Part shown: positions 6,169 through 14,858 of the stretch, piece by piece
How the letters are laid out: each line of letters begins with the position of its first letter
How positions within the stretch are numbered: position 1 is the stretch's first letter
Position numbers and translations under genes: made by a program
From: an uncultured Lachnospiraceae bacterium
GTDB lineage: Bacteria > Bacillota > Clostridia > Lachnospirales > Lachnospiraceae
Direction: 5' to 3'
DNA: 16,316 bases
NCBI GenBank assembly: GCA_910588405.1
Contig: CAJUPT010000067.1
Location: 1 to 16,316, forward strand
Notes under the pieces: generated by a model
Database searches by the model: none
What the model was told of the DNA's origin: nothing
What the model saw: only the letters and a program-made list of their open reading frames with translations

Positions 6169-8940
6169 ATGAAAAAAAGACCTTTCCTTGTGCTGTCAGG
6201 AGCATTTGTGTTTGGAGAGGTTTGCTGTTATGTGAGTCTGACTGCGGCTGCGGTGGTGTTGTTTGCGTCTATAGGCATTGGGGCTGCAGCCTGGGCAGGC
6301 GTTTTGCCGCCGCTAGGGCTGATGAAGTTGGCTGGCTACCATTTTGGCGGTGGATCTATGTGTGCGTATGATGATACACGTAGATATAGAGACACGTTTT
6401 TGCTTGTTCCGGCACTGTTTCTGGTCGGAATGCTTCGGATGGCGGATGCCTCCGAGTGGAGCGGATTAGCCGCGAGGGCGACGGAGGCGGAAGCTCAGGT
6501 TAAGGTGAGGGCTGTGCTACAGGTGGATGAGATCCGTCGGACCGACAGTTCTCTGCAATTCTATACAAGAACAATTCAGGAAATCGAGGAGCATGGTTCG
6601 GATGCTTTGATTCCCGAGGAGAAAATGAAAAAAATGAAGGGCGCGGTGGTGACTTTAAAGGGAGATGAGGAAGCCGCCAGGAATATTCGGATTGGGGATG
6701 TGATAACCGGGGAGGGGACATTTACTCTTTTTGACGCCGCAACCAATTTCGGTCAGTTTGATTTGCGGCAGTATTATAAAGCGCAGGGGCTGGAAGGGCG
6801 GTTGAAGCTGAACAGTTGGAGCTGTGTGTCCGGTTCCCGTTTCAGGCTGTCAGACGTGGGGGCGAATCTTGTGTACCGGGGGAAACAGTTTTTGCTTGGG
6901 CGGCTGTATGAGGCCGTGGAGGAGGGAGAAGAAGCAGATGCCGGGCTTTTGGGGGCAATTCTGCTTGGGGAGAAAAGCGGAATCAGCGATGAAGATCAGA
7001 AGCTGTTTCAGGAAAGCGGAATCAGCCATATGTATGCGGTCAGCGGCCTGCACGCCTCTTTTTTCGGATGGGGTTTATATGGAATTTTGAAAAAGCTGGG
7101 CGCTTCCCGGAAGCTCTGTTCAGCGGCAGCCGGAATTGGACTTTGGACGCTGGTGATTGCCGCTGGGGGAAGCGTTTCCGTGAAAAGAGCGTTCTGTATG
7201 TTTCTGCTTGCGCTGCTGGCCGGATTGGCGGGTCGGACCTATGATCTTCCAATCAGTCTGTCAGCAGCCTGTATGCTGATTTTGTGGGAGAGGCCGCTGA
7301 TGCTGTTTCAGTCCGGTTTTCAGCTTTCTTTTTGCGCGGTGCTGGGGATTGCGGCGGCGGCAAGCGTGATGGGCGGCGATATGCATGAGGAGGAAGCTGA
7401 TTCCAGGGGAGAGAGAAAAAAAGATAAAATTTCCGAAAAACATAGTGGGTATAAAAGGGAACGTTATTCTTTTCATCGTAGTTTCCGTATGGTGAGAGTC
7501 GGCAAAATAGGATCTGGTGTAACAGATTCCAATAAAACGGATATTGACAGTCGGGGGTTCCGTGAACAGGATTTTAGTAAAAGTAAAAAGTATGGAAAAA
7601 GGGGAAAATGGGAGAGACGAAAAAAGCAGTTTATAAAAGGGCTGACGGCTTCTCTTTGGATACAGCTTGTTTTGCTGCCCCCGACGCTGTGGAACTTTTT
7701 TCAGTATCCCGGTTACGGCATCCTTCTGAACCTGGTTGTGATTCCCATGCTGTCCGCTGTGCTGGCTTTGGGGTTTTTTGCGATGGCGTTAAGCTGTGTC
7801 TGGGTGACGGGAGCCGGATACTGTCTGCTTCCGGTGCGGGGGATTTTCTGGTTCTGGAGGTTTTTGTGCGGCGAGGTTCGCAGGTTGCCCGGGGCTTTAT
7901 GGCTGACGGGCAGGCCGAAAGCAGCTTGTGCGGCAATGTTCTGTGCGTTTCTTTTATGTTTCTGGATGTGTTCCCTTCTGAAAAAATGGGGGCGGCGCAG
8001 CTGGTATCCCGGCTGCCTGGCGCTGCTTCTGCTGACATCGCTGGCCTTTTTAGACAGAAGGCCGGAGGCAGGACTACAGGTGACGTTTCTGGACGTGGGT
8101 CAGGGAGACGGCATCTATATGCGGGAAGAAAGCGGCTATACCATGATGATCGACGGCGGCAGCAGCGACGGCTGGAAAGTGGGAGAAAACCGGATTCTGC
8201 CGATGATGAAAGCGTCAGGCAACAGCCGGGTGGACGACTGGTTTTTGTCCCATCCGGATCAGGATCATTTGTCGGGGCTGAAGGAAATCCTTGCTGTGGG
8301 ATTTCCTGTGGAGCGGCTTTGGGTTCCTGAGGTGTTCCGGGAGAAGGAAGCGGTTCTGGAACTGGCGGAGCTGGCAGAGGAAAACGGGACGGAGGTAAGG
8401 TTTACAAGGCCGGGGGTATTGGTATCGGATCGCGGCGGCGGAGAATCGAATGATATGAGGGATGACGGAAGTGTCTGTGACAGCAGAAGGTCAAGTGTAT
8501 CCAGTAGTGTGGATGGCTCTGATGGATTTATTCTTACATGCCTGTATCCGGAGCCAGAGGAGCCGATTGCTTCCACCAACGACGGTTCTATGGTGCTTCT
8601 GGCTCAATACGAGGGCGTGAATATTTTATTTACCGGCGATCTGGAATCCTCCGGCGAAGCCCGCCTGCTGGCAAGAAGCGACCGGACCGGCCAATTGTCC
8701 TGTGATATTCTGAAGGTGGGTCATCATGGCTCCAAAGGCTCTACCAGTCAGCCTTTTCTGGAAGAACTGAATCCTTTTTTTGCAGTCATTTCCTGCGGCC
8801 GAGATAATTCCTACGGTCATCCCCATGCTGAGCTTTTATCCAGGCTTGAAGAACAGAAGTGCAAGGTTGTCACGACCATGGAAGAAGGGGCGGTGACGCT
8901 GCGGATATATAAAGGAAAGATTTATGATTGCGGGCAGTAG
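6169..8940 (+). CDS. comEC: DNA internalization channel ComEC/Rec2
   Basis: 923 residues, longer than the roughly 750-800 usual for the family. ATG 6169 has GGAG at 6159-6162; the ATG at 6165 is in another frame and closes after 68 codons. Hydrophobic N-terminal helices (about 10-47 and 76-90) precede a DUF4131/OB-like part (about 110-240). The Competence membrane domain (about 265-600) carries the hallmark LLGEKSGIS and GISHMYAVSGLH (His295). The C-terminal metallo-beta-lactamase-like domain (about 637-923) has LDVGQGDG (642-648), the metal motif H695-x-D697-x-D699-H700, Asp824 in FTGDLE and His852-His853. Two low-complexity insertions stand out: a basic hydrophilic block at 405-490 inside the membrane domain and a Ser/Asp/Gly-rich block at 753-786 inside the nuclease-like domain. 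ComEC forms the inner-membrane pore that takes up one DNA strand. Motifs are intact and there is no frameshift, so the protein is probably functional. Confidence 0.93.
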   Translation: MKKRPFLVLSGAFVFGEVCCYVSLTAAAVVLFASIGIGAAAWAGVLPPLGLMKLAGYHFGGGSMCAYDDTRRYRDTFLLVPALFLVGMLRMADASEWSGLAARATEAEAQVKVRAVLQVDEIRRTDSSLQFYTRTIQEIEEHGSDALIPEEKMKKMKGAVVTLKGDEEAARNIRIGDVITGEGTFTLFDAATNFGQFDLRQYYKAQGLEGRLKLNSWSCVSGSRFRLSDVGANLVYRGKQFLLGRLYEAVEEGEEADAGLLGAILLGEKSGISDEDQKLFQESGISHMYAVSGLHASFFGWGLYGILKKLGASRKLCSAAAGIGLWTLVIAAGGSVSVKRAFCMFLLALLAGLAGRTYDLPISLSAACMLILWERPLMLFQSGFQLSFCAVLGIAAAASVMGGDMHEEEADSRGERKKDKISEKHSGYKRERYSFHRSFRMVRVGKIGSGVTDSNKTDIDSRGFREQDFSKSKKYGKRGKWERRKKQFIKGLTASLWIQLVLLPPTLWNFFQYPGYGILLNLVVIPMLSAVLALGFFAMALSCVWVTGAGYCLLPVRGIFWFWRFLCGEVRRLPGALWLTGRPKAACAAMFCAFLLCFWMCSLLKKWGRRSWYPGCLALLLLTSLAFLDRRPEAGLQVTFLDVGQGDGIYMREESGYTMMIDGGSSDGWKVGENRILPMMKASGNSRVDDWFLSHPDQDHLSGLKEILAVGFPVERLWVPEVFREKEAVLELAELAEENGTEVRFTRPGVLVSDRGGGESNDMRDDGSVCDSRRSSVSSSVDGSDGFILTCLYPEPEEPIASTNDGSMVLLAQYEGVNILFTGDLESSGEARLLARSDRTGQLSCDILKVGHHGSKGSTSQPFLEELNPFFAVISCGRDNSYGHPHAELLSRLEEQKCKVVTTMEEGAVTLRIYKGKIYDCGQ

Positions 8941-9017
8941 GTAAGGTGGAAATTGGAAATGAAAACGGCAGTTATATTAAAGAAGAAGTCAGGCGTCGGT
9001 AAAGCTGTAAATATTCA

Positions 9018-9052
9018 TTGCGTTCATATTACCAATATGGTACATTAATATG
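9018..9052 (+). promoter_or_regulatory. Weak candidate promoter and inverted repeat before holA
   Basis: The 208 bases between comEC and holA contain TTGCGT (9018-9023) and TACATT (9041-9046) with 17-base spacing, a poor promoter match. They overlap an inverted repeat: CATATTA (9025-9031) with TAATATG (9046-9052), and TACCA (9030-9034) with TGGTA (9038-9042). holA may have its own start here or be read through from comEC. Confidence 0.25.
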
Positions 9053-9148
9053 TGACAAAGAAACATGTAAGGAATATTTTCAAAAGGTGAATTGGTAAAA
9101 AAATAGTTTGGGCATCAAAATCATACATGATAAAGAACAGGAGATAGA

Positions 9149-10129
9149 ATGAAAACATTAAATCAGGACATCAAAAAAGGCGTATTCAAACCAGTCTATC
9201 TGCTGTTTGGCGAGGAGGATTTTTTAAAGAGAAGCTATAAAAACCGCCTGCGGGATGCCATTGTGGGAGAGGATACGATGAATCTGGGCGTGTTTGTCGG
9301 GAAGGATGTTTCGGTGGAGGCGGTTATCTCCATGGCGGAAACCATGCCTTTTTTTGCGGAGCGCAGGCTGATCATTGTGGAGGACAGCGGCCTGTTTAAA
9401 AAGGATGCGGGCAGGCTGCCGGATTATCTGGCGCAGCTGCCGGAAACCACCCATATGGTGTTTGTGGAATCCGAGGTGGATAAGAGAAGCCGCATGTATA
9501 AAAAAGTGAAGGAGCTGGGATACCCGGCCGAATTGAAGCCCCAGACAGAACGGGAGCTGAAGCGGTGGGTGTTACAGCTTTTAACCCAGGAAGAAATCCG
9601 GCTTACCGAGCCTGTCATGGACTATTTTCTGATGACCACCGGGACGAATATGAGCCTGATCCGTTCGGAGCTGGACAAGCTGATTTCCTATCTGGGAGAC
9701 CGGAAGGTGCTGACGAAGGAGGATATCGACGCGGTGTGTACGCCCCAGGTGGTGGGCCGGATTTTTGATATGACGGCGGCGCTGGCGGCTAAAGACAAAA
9801 AGAAGGCGCTTAAGCTGTACTTTGACCTTCGGACGCTCCGGGAGCCGCCGATGCGCATTCTGTTTTTGATTTCCAGGCAGTATCAGCAGCTTTTGCAGGC
9901 AAAGGAGCTGCAGCAGGCCGGCGTGCCTAAGGAGGAGATCGGCAAACAGCTTGGCGTTCCGGCCTTTGTGACCGGCAGGCTGCTTTCCCAGGCATCCCGC
10001 CATTCCATGGGAGAATTAAAACAGGCCGCCTCCGCCTGCATGGATGCGGAATTCGGCGTGAAAACAGGAAAGATCGCGGATGGGATGGCAGTGGAGCTGC
10101 TGATTGTGCAGCTGGGGGAGCTGGGCTGA
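9149..10129 (+). CDS. holA: DNA polymerase III delta subunit
   Basis: 326 residues, close to the usual 320-350. HolA is the clamp-loader wrench that opens the beta sliding clamp during replication. The N-terminal domain shows the family pattern V-Y-L-L-F-G-E-E-D-F-L-K-R (about 16-28) and a later PFFAERRLIIVEDSG stretch. The middle contains the block LIRSELDKLISYLG and then GRIFDMTAALAAKDKKKAL, and the C-terminal helical collar domain includes ILFLISRQYQQLL. ATG 9149 has AGGAGA at 9139-9144, 4 bases upstream. In many Firmicutes holA lies just after comEC, which supports both identifications; the rpsT gene often found beyond it is absent here. Confidence 0.93.
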   Translation: MKTLNQDIKKGVFKPVYLLFGEEDFLKRSYKNRLRDAIVGEDTMNLGVFVGKDVSVEAVISMAETMPFFAERRLIIVEDSGLFKKDAGRLPDYLAQLPETTHMVFVESEVDKRSRMYKKVKELGYPAELKPQTERELKRWVLQLLTQEEIRLTEPVMDYFLMTTGTNMSLIRSELDKLISYLGDRKVLTKEDIDAVCTPQVVGRIFDMTAALAAKDKKKALKLYFDLRTLREPPMRILFLISRQYQQLLQAKELQQAGVPKEEIGKQLGVPAFVTGRLLSQASRHSMGELKQAASACMDAEFGVKTGKIADGMAVELLIVQLGELG

Positions 10130-10291
10130 CGGTGGCAGTGTCAAATGAGCTATGAAAAAACACAATAAAGTAACGCTATGCATAGCAGGTTTGTTTTCAG
10201 TATATTGTCCGGATGTTCGCCAAAAAGCGATGAAAACACCTCCGATGCGGACAGCATGATTTTTGAAAATGGAGGAAGAATTATAGGCATC

Positions 10292-10362
10292 AAAAATCCG
10301 GAAAAATGCGCCAATACATACCCAAGGGTATGCCTTGCGATAACACATTTTTCCGGATTTTT
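10292..10362. terminator. Long palindromic hairpin, bidirectional terminator between convergent genes
   Basis: AAAAATCCGGAAAAATG (10292-10308) is perfectly complementary to the 17 bases at 10346-10362. Inside, CATACCC (10317-10323) pairs with GGGTATG (10326-10332) and CGCCAA pairs with TTGCG around one bulge, so most of the 71 bases can fold into one rod. T5 ends the right arm and A5 begins the left arm, so U tracts exist on both transcripts. It lies between holA (+) and the activase stop (-) at 10373, which fits shared termination. The rest of 10130-10291 shows no convincing gene, only a 12-base palindrome GCTATGCATAGC at 10175-10186. Confidence 0.75.
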
Positions 10363-10372
10363 AACGCCGTTC

Positions 10373-13300
10373 TCAGCTTGTCTGTTCTGCTGACGCTGCC
10401 TCTGCTGCTTCCTTTTCCACATTCTTCTTCGCCGTAGCCAGCATCAGCTTAATCCTGTTCAGCTGATTCACCTCGCTTGCGCCAGGATCATAATCCACCG
10501 CAATAATATTTGCCTGCGGATTCGTCCTGCGAAGCTCTTTGATCACCCCTTTGCCCACCACATGATTAGGCAGGCAGCCAAAAGGCTGGGCGCAGACGAT
10601 GTTTGAGACGCCGCTGTGGATCAGCTCCAGCATTTCTCCGGTGAGGAACCAGCCCTCCCCGGTCATATTGCCTAAAGAGACATAGTCCTGGGCGTACAGC
10701 GCCAGGTCCTGGATTTTGCCCGGCGGGGTAAACCGTTGGCTGGCCTCGAATTCCTTTCTGGCCGTTTTCCGGAACATTTCCAGAAGAGAAATTCCCAGAT
10801 TACACAGCCTGGCGGTGGACTGTTTAAAACCCAGCTGCTCATATTTGAAGTTGGTGTTGTACAGTGTGTACAGCAGGAAATCCATCAGATCCGGCATAAC
10901 CGCCTCGGCGCCCTCCGCTTCCAGAAGCTCTACCAGATGATTGTTGGCGGTGGGAGAGAACTTCACCAGAATTTCCCCCACAATCCCCACTCTGGGCTTT
11001 ACCAGGTCTTCCCGGATTGGCAGCCGGTCGAAATCTCGGATAATGCCCCGGACATTTTTACGGAAATGGGCAAGGGAGCCGTGACCGGACAGTGACCGGA
11101 CGCAGATTGCTTTCCATTTCTGATGAAGGGCATTGGCAGAGCCGGGGGTCAGCTCATAGGGGCGAACACGGTACAGTACCCGCATAAACACGTCGCCGTA
11201 AATAATGGCCTGCATGGCCTTTGACAGCATGGGAACCGTATAGTGAAATCCTTCGTTGGTTTCCAGCCCCTGGGCGCTTAGGGATATGACCGGGATATGG
11301 CTCATACCCGCCCGTTCCAGCGCCCGGCGGATAAAGCCTATGTAATTGGAAGCCCGGCAGCCGCCGCCGGTCTGGGTCATCAGCACGGCCGTTTTGTTCA
11401 GGTCATACTTTCCGGAGAGCAGCGCTTCCATCATCTGGCCCACCACAATCAGGGATGGGTAGCAGGCATCGTTGTTTACATATTTCAATCCCACGTCGAT
11501 GGCACTTTTATTGTCGTTGCTTAAAATCTCGATCCGGTAGCCGCAGGAGTTGATGGCAGGCTCCAGCAGGTCAAAATGAATCGGCGACATCTGGGGGCAG
11601 AGGATCGTATAATTCTGCTTCATCTCTTTCGTAAATTCCACCCGCTTGAAGGCGGCGGAAACGATCTGCCGCTGGCTTCCTTTTTTCTGCCGTACCCGAA
11701 TGGCGGAGATCAGAGAGCGGATACGGATTCTGGCCGCCCCCAGATTGTTTACCTCGTCGATTTTCAGCACCGTATAAATTTTCCCCGAATGGGTCAGGAT
11801 ATCACTGACCTGGTCGGTGGTCACTGCGTCCAGGCCGCAGCCGAAGGAGTTGAGCTGAACCAGATCCAGGTCGTCCCGGGTCTTTACGAAATTAGCCGCC
11901 GCATAGAGCCGGGAGTGGTACATCCACTGGTCCATCACCACGATGGGCCGCTCCACCCGAGCCAGATGGGAGACCGAGTCCTCCGTAAAGACGGCGATGC
12001 CGTAGGAGGTAATCAGCTCCGGGATGCCATGGTTGATTTCCGGGTCCAGGTGATAGGGACGTCCGGCCAGAACAATGCCGTGCCGCCCGGTTTCTTCCAG
12101 ATATTTCAGCATTTCCTCGCCTTTTTTTGAGATATCCCTGCGGACAGCGTCCAGCTCCGCCCATCCCTTGTGGGCAGCTGTCTGAATTTCTTCCGCGGGA
12201 ATGCCGAAGGTTTCCTGAAAAAATGCGGTCAGCCGCTCTGTCAGCACCTGCTCGTCGGTGAAGGCCATAAAGGGATTGTAAAAGGCGATGCCGGAATCCT
12301 TCAATTCCTCCACATTGTTTTTGATATTTTCCGAATAGGAGGTTACCATGGGGCAGTTGTAGTGGTTGGCCGCATCCGGAATCTCGCAGCGTTCATAGGG
12401 AATGCTGGGATAAAAAATAAAGTCGACGGGCTGCTTTAAGAGCCAGCTGATATGGCCGTGGGCCAGCTTGGCCGGGTAGCACTCCGATTCGCTGGGAATG
12501 GATTCGATGCCCAGCTCGTAAAGCTTGTGGGTGGATACGGGGGACAGAATCACCCGGTATCCCAGTTCCCTGAAAAAGACCGCCCAGAAGGGGTAGTTTT
12601 CGTAAAAATTCAGGACGCGGGGAATGCCTACGGTTCCCCGGACCGCCAGGTCGGCGGTTAAGGATTCATAGCCGAATACCCGTTTATATTTGTAATCGAA
12701 CAGATTGGGAATGTGTTCTTTGTTTTTCTCCTTGCCGATGCCCCGCTCGCACCGGTTGCCGGAAATATACTGGCGGCCGCCGGAGAAGCGGTTGACGGTC
12801 AGCAGGCAGTTGTTGGTGCATCCCTTGCACCGGGCCAGCCTGGTATCGTAGGTCAGGTTCAGAATCTTTTCCATGGGCAGCATGGAAGTGGTTCCGGACC
12901 CGTCGAACCGCTCTCTGGCCACTAAAGCGGCGCCGAATGCCCCCATAATCCCGGCGATATCCGGGCGGACGGCCTCGCAGCCGGCGATATATTCAAAGCT
13001 GCGCAGTACGGCGTCGTTGTAGAAGGTGCCGCCCTGCACCACCACGCATTTCCCTAGGTCGGAGGCGTTGGTGATTTTGATTACTTTGAATAATGCGTTT
13101 TTGATGACCGAATAGGCCAGTCCCGCAGAGATATCCGCCACGGTGGCGCCTTCCTTCTGTGCTTGCTTTACATTGGAATTCATGAAAACGGTACACCGGG
13201 TTCCCAAATCGATGGGGTCAGGGGCGAACAGCGCCGCATTTGCAAAGTCCTCGATGCTGTAATTTAAGGATTTGGCAAAGGTCTCGATAAAGGAGCCGCA

Positions 13301-14638
13301 GCCGGAGGAGCAGGCTTCATTCAGCTGGACGCTGTCGACGGTGCCGTTCTTGATTTTAATGCATTTCATGTCCTGGCCGCCGATGTCCAGGATACAGTCC
13401 ACTTCCGGTGCGAAGAAAGAAGCGGCGTAGTAGTGGGACACGGTTTCCACCTCGCCTTCGTCCAGCATCAGGGCGGACTTTAACAGCGCCTCCCCGTATC
13501 CGGTGGAGCAGGACCAGGCGATCTGGGCCGAGTCGGGCAGCAGCTCGCTGATTTCCTTCATGGCCCGCAGGGTGGTGGCCAGGGGGCTTCCGTTGTTGCC
13601 GGAGTAGAAGGAGTAGAGAAGGCTTCCGTCCTCCCCTACCAGCGCCACTTTTGTGGTGGTGGAGCCGGCGTCGATCCCCAGAAAGCAGTTGCCCTCATAG
13701 GTTTCCAGGTCTGCCGTGGCCACACAGTGCTGCGCGTGGCGGGCCGTGAACCGGTCATATTCCTCCTGATCGGCAAAAAGGGGCTGGAGCCTTTTTACCT
13801 CATTTTCCAGCTTGACCCCATGTTCCAGCCGGTGCTGCAGATCTTCTATCGATACGACATGCCCCGGCTCATGGTTCATCCCGGCGCCGATGGCGGCGAA
13901 CAGGTGAGAATGCTCCGGCGCGATCACCGCGTCGTCAGTCAGCTTTAAGGTGCGGATAAAGGCATTTTTCAGCTCGGGCAGGAAATGTAAGGGTCCGCCT
14001 AAAAAAGCTACATTGCCCCGGATCGGCTTGCCGCAGGCCAGGCCGGAAATGGTCTGGTTAACCACGGCCTGAAAGATGGACGCCGCCAGATCTTCCTTCG
14101 TGGCCCCCTCGTTGATCAGGGGCTGGATATCGGATTTGGCGAATACGCCGCACCGGGCGGCGATGGGATAGATGGCTTTATAACGGCTGGCAAATTCGTT
14201 CAGTCCGGAGGCGTCCGTCTGTAAAAGGGAAGCCATCTGGTCGATAAAGGAGCCGGTGCCGCCGGCGCAGATGCCGTTCATTCGCTGGTCTATGCCGTTG
14301 GTAAAATAAATGATTTTCGCGTCCTCCCCGCCCAGCTCGATGGCCACGTCGGTCTGGGGCGCGTAATCCTGCAAAGCGGTGGATACGGCCACCACCTCCT
14401 GAACAAAGGGAATATCCAGATGTCCGGACAGAGACAGGCCGCCGGAGCCTGTGATCACGGGGGACAGTCTTAAGTCCCCAAGCTGTTTCCTGGCCTCCCT
14501 TACCAGCTGGGCCAGCGTTTCCTGTATGTTGGCATAATGACGTTTGTAGTCTGAAAAAAGGATCTGATGATCCTGTGAGAGAATGGCAATTTTGACGGTG
14601 GTGGAGCCGATGTCGATTCCCAGAATATGATAATCCAT
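10373..14638 (-). CDS. Fused acyl-CoA dehydratase activase (two BadF/HgdC-like ATPase modules plus dehydratase-like C-terminus)
   Basis: 1421 residues. ATG at 14638 is preceded by GGAGG (14648-14644); an ATG at 14650 overlaps that site. Two ASKHA-type ATPase modules are arranged in tandem: residues 1-265 (GIDIGSTTVK at 7-16) and 320-580 (GIDAGSTTTK at 321-330). Each keeps a cysteine pair 39 residues apart, C124/C163 and C443/C482, as expected for the 4Fe-4S ligands of HgdC, where the cluster bridges a dimer. A cysteine group follows (C604, C607, C611, C630). The rest (about 640-1421) matches the DUF2229 and HgdA/HgdB-like dehydratase portion found in these long proteins, with scattered cysteines (C720, C1059, C1094, C1349, C1355). 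Activases use ATP to push an electron into 2-hydroxyacyl-CoA dehydratases. No separate dehydratase, CoA-transferase or ferredoxin gene is in the window, so the substrate is unknown. Function beyond family level is inferred. Confidence 0.9.
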   Translation of the reverse strand: MDYHILGIDIGSTTVKIAILSQDHQILFSDYKRHYANIQETLAQLVREARKQLGDLRLSPVITGSGGLSLSGHLDIPFVQEVVAVSTALQDYAPQTDVAIELGGEDAKIIYFTNGIDQRMNGICAGGTGSFIDQMASLLQTDASGLNEFASRYKAIYPIAARCGVFAKSDIQPLINEGATKEDLAASIFQAVVNQTISGLACGKPIRGNVAFLGGPLHFLPELKNAFIRTLKLTDDAVIAPEHSHLFAAIGAGMNHEPGHVVSIEDLQHRLEHGVKLENEVKRLQPLFADQEEYDRFTARHAQHCVATADLETYEGNCFLGIDAGSTTTKVALVGEDGSLLYSFYSGNNGSPLATTLRAMKEISELLPDSAQIAWSCSTGYGEALLKSALMLDEGEVETVSHYYAASFFAPEVDCILDIGGQDMKCIKIKNGTVDSVQLNEACSSGCGSFIETFAKSLNYSIEDFANAALFAPDPIDLGTRCTVFMNSNVKQAQKEGATVADISAGLAYSVIKNALFKVIKITNASDLGKCVVVQGGTFYNDAVLRSFEYIAGCEAVRPDIAGIMGAFGAALVARERFDGSGTTSMLPMEKILNLTYDTRLARCKGCTNNCLLTVNRFSGGRQYISGNRCERGIGKEKNKEHIPNLFDYKYKRVFGYESLTADLAVRGTVGIPRVLNFYENYPFWAVFFRELGYRVILSPVSTHKLYELGIESIPSESECYPAKLAHGHISWLLKQPVDFIFYPSIPYERCEIPDAANHYNCPMVTSYSENIKNNVEELKDSGIAFYNPFMAFTDEQVLTERLTAFFQETFGIPAEEIQTAAHKGWAELDAVRRDISKKGEEMLKYLEETGRHGIVLAGRPYHLDPEINHGIPELITSYGIAVFTEDSVSHLARVERPIVVMDQWMYHSRLYAAANFVKTRDDLDLVQLNSFGCGLDAVTTDQVSDILTHSGKIYTVLKIDEVNNLGAARIRIRSLISAIRVRQKKGSQRQIVSAAFKRVEFTKEMKQNYTILCPQMSPIHFDLLEPAINSCGYRIEILSNDNKSAIDVGLKYVNNDACYPSLIVVGQMMEALLSGKYDLNKTAVLMTQTGGGCRASNYIGFIRRALERAGMSHIPVISLSAQGLETNEGFHYTVPMLSKAMQAIIYGDVFMRVLYRVRPYELTPGSANALHQKWKAICVRSLSGHGSLAHFRKNVRGIIRDFDRLPIREDLVKPRVGIVGEILVKFSPTANNHLVELLEAEGAEAVMPDLMDFLLYTLYNTNFKYEQLGFKQSTARLCNLGISLLEMFRKTARKEFEASQRFTPPGKIQDLALYAQDYVSLGNMTGEGWFLTGEMLELIHSGVSNIVCAQPFGCLPNHVVGKGVIKELRRTNPQANIIAVDYDPGASEVNQLNRIKLMLATAKKNVEKEAAEAASAEQTS

Positions 14639-14764
14639 AAAAACCTCCATTCTGTATGATATAGACAGTAACTGTGAGCAGAGATATCTGCCAGATAAAT
14701 AATTTGGAAAATATTATAAAAAATTCCGAATGTTTCGTAAGTTCGCGCTGATGTATCATTACAA

Positions 14765-14817
14765 GCGGATAAGACTTCATATGTCCGCACGGTATGCGTT
14801 TATTCCGTGGGGAAGTC
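14765..14817 (-). other. Candidate structured leader RNA of the activase gene
   Basis: Several complementary segments are packed into 53 bases: GACTTC (14773-14778) with GAAGTC (14812-14817); TCCGCACGG (14784-14792) with CCGTGGGGA (14805-14813), broken by one G-G mismatch; and the competing pair GCGGA (14765-14769) with TCCGC (14784-14788). The segment lies within the leader predicted from the minus-strand promoter at 14887-14859. It fits no riboswitch class that I recognise and could be chance. Confidence 0.25.
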
Positions 14818-14824
14818 CGTGAGA

Positions 14825-14838
14825 TTTTCTTAAGAAAA
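14825..14838. promoter_or_regulatory. Palindrome TTTTCTTAAGAAAA, possible operator
   Basis: A 14-base perfect palindrome containing TTCTTAAGAA (14827-14836). It lies about 22 bases beyond the -10 box of the minus-strand promoter. The same 10-base core recurs at 14938-14947. Confidence 0.4.
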
Positions 14839-14858
14839 AAGAAAATTCATGCCATAGC

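Noticed and set aside
6165..6371. 68-codon frame starting with ATG 6165, overlapping the start of comEC.
   Set aside because: It is out of frame with comEC, has no recognisable domain, and the ATG at 6169 has better ribosome binding site spacing.
8959..9048. 29-codon frame between comEC and holA.
   Set aside because: It is very short, has no clear ribosome binding site and its sequence is not recognisable; it overlaps an inverted repeat, so it is more likely noncoding.
10178..10393. 71-codon plus-strand frame after holA.
   Set aside because: It runs through the terminator hairpin and into the end of the opposite gene; it has no ribosome binding site or known domain.
11576..12130. 184-codon plus-strand frame inside the activase gene.
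   Set aside because: It is antisense to a clearly coding, GC-rich gene; composition looks like a shadow frame.
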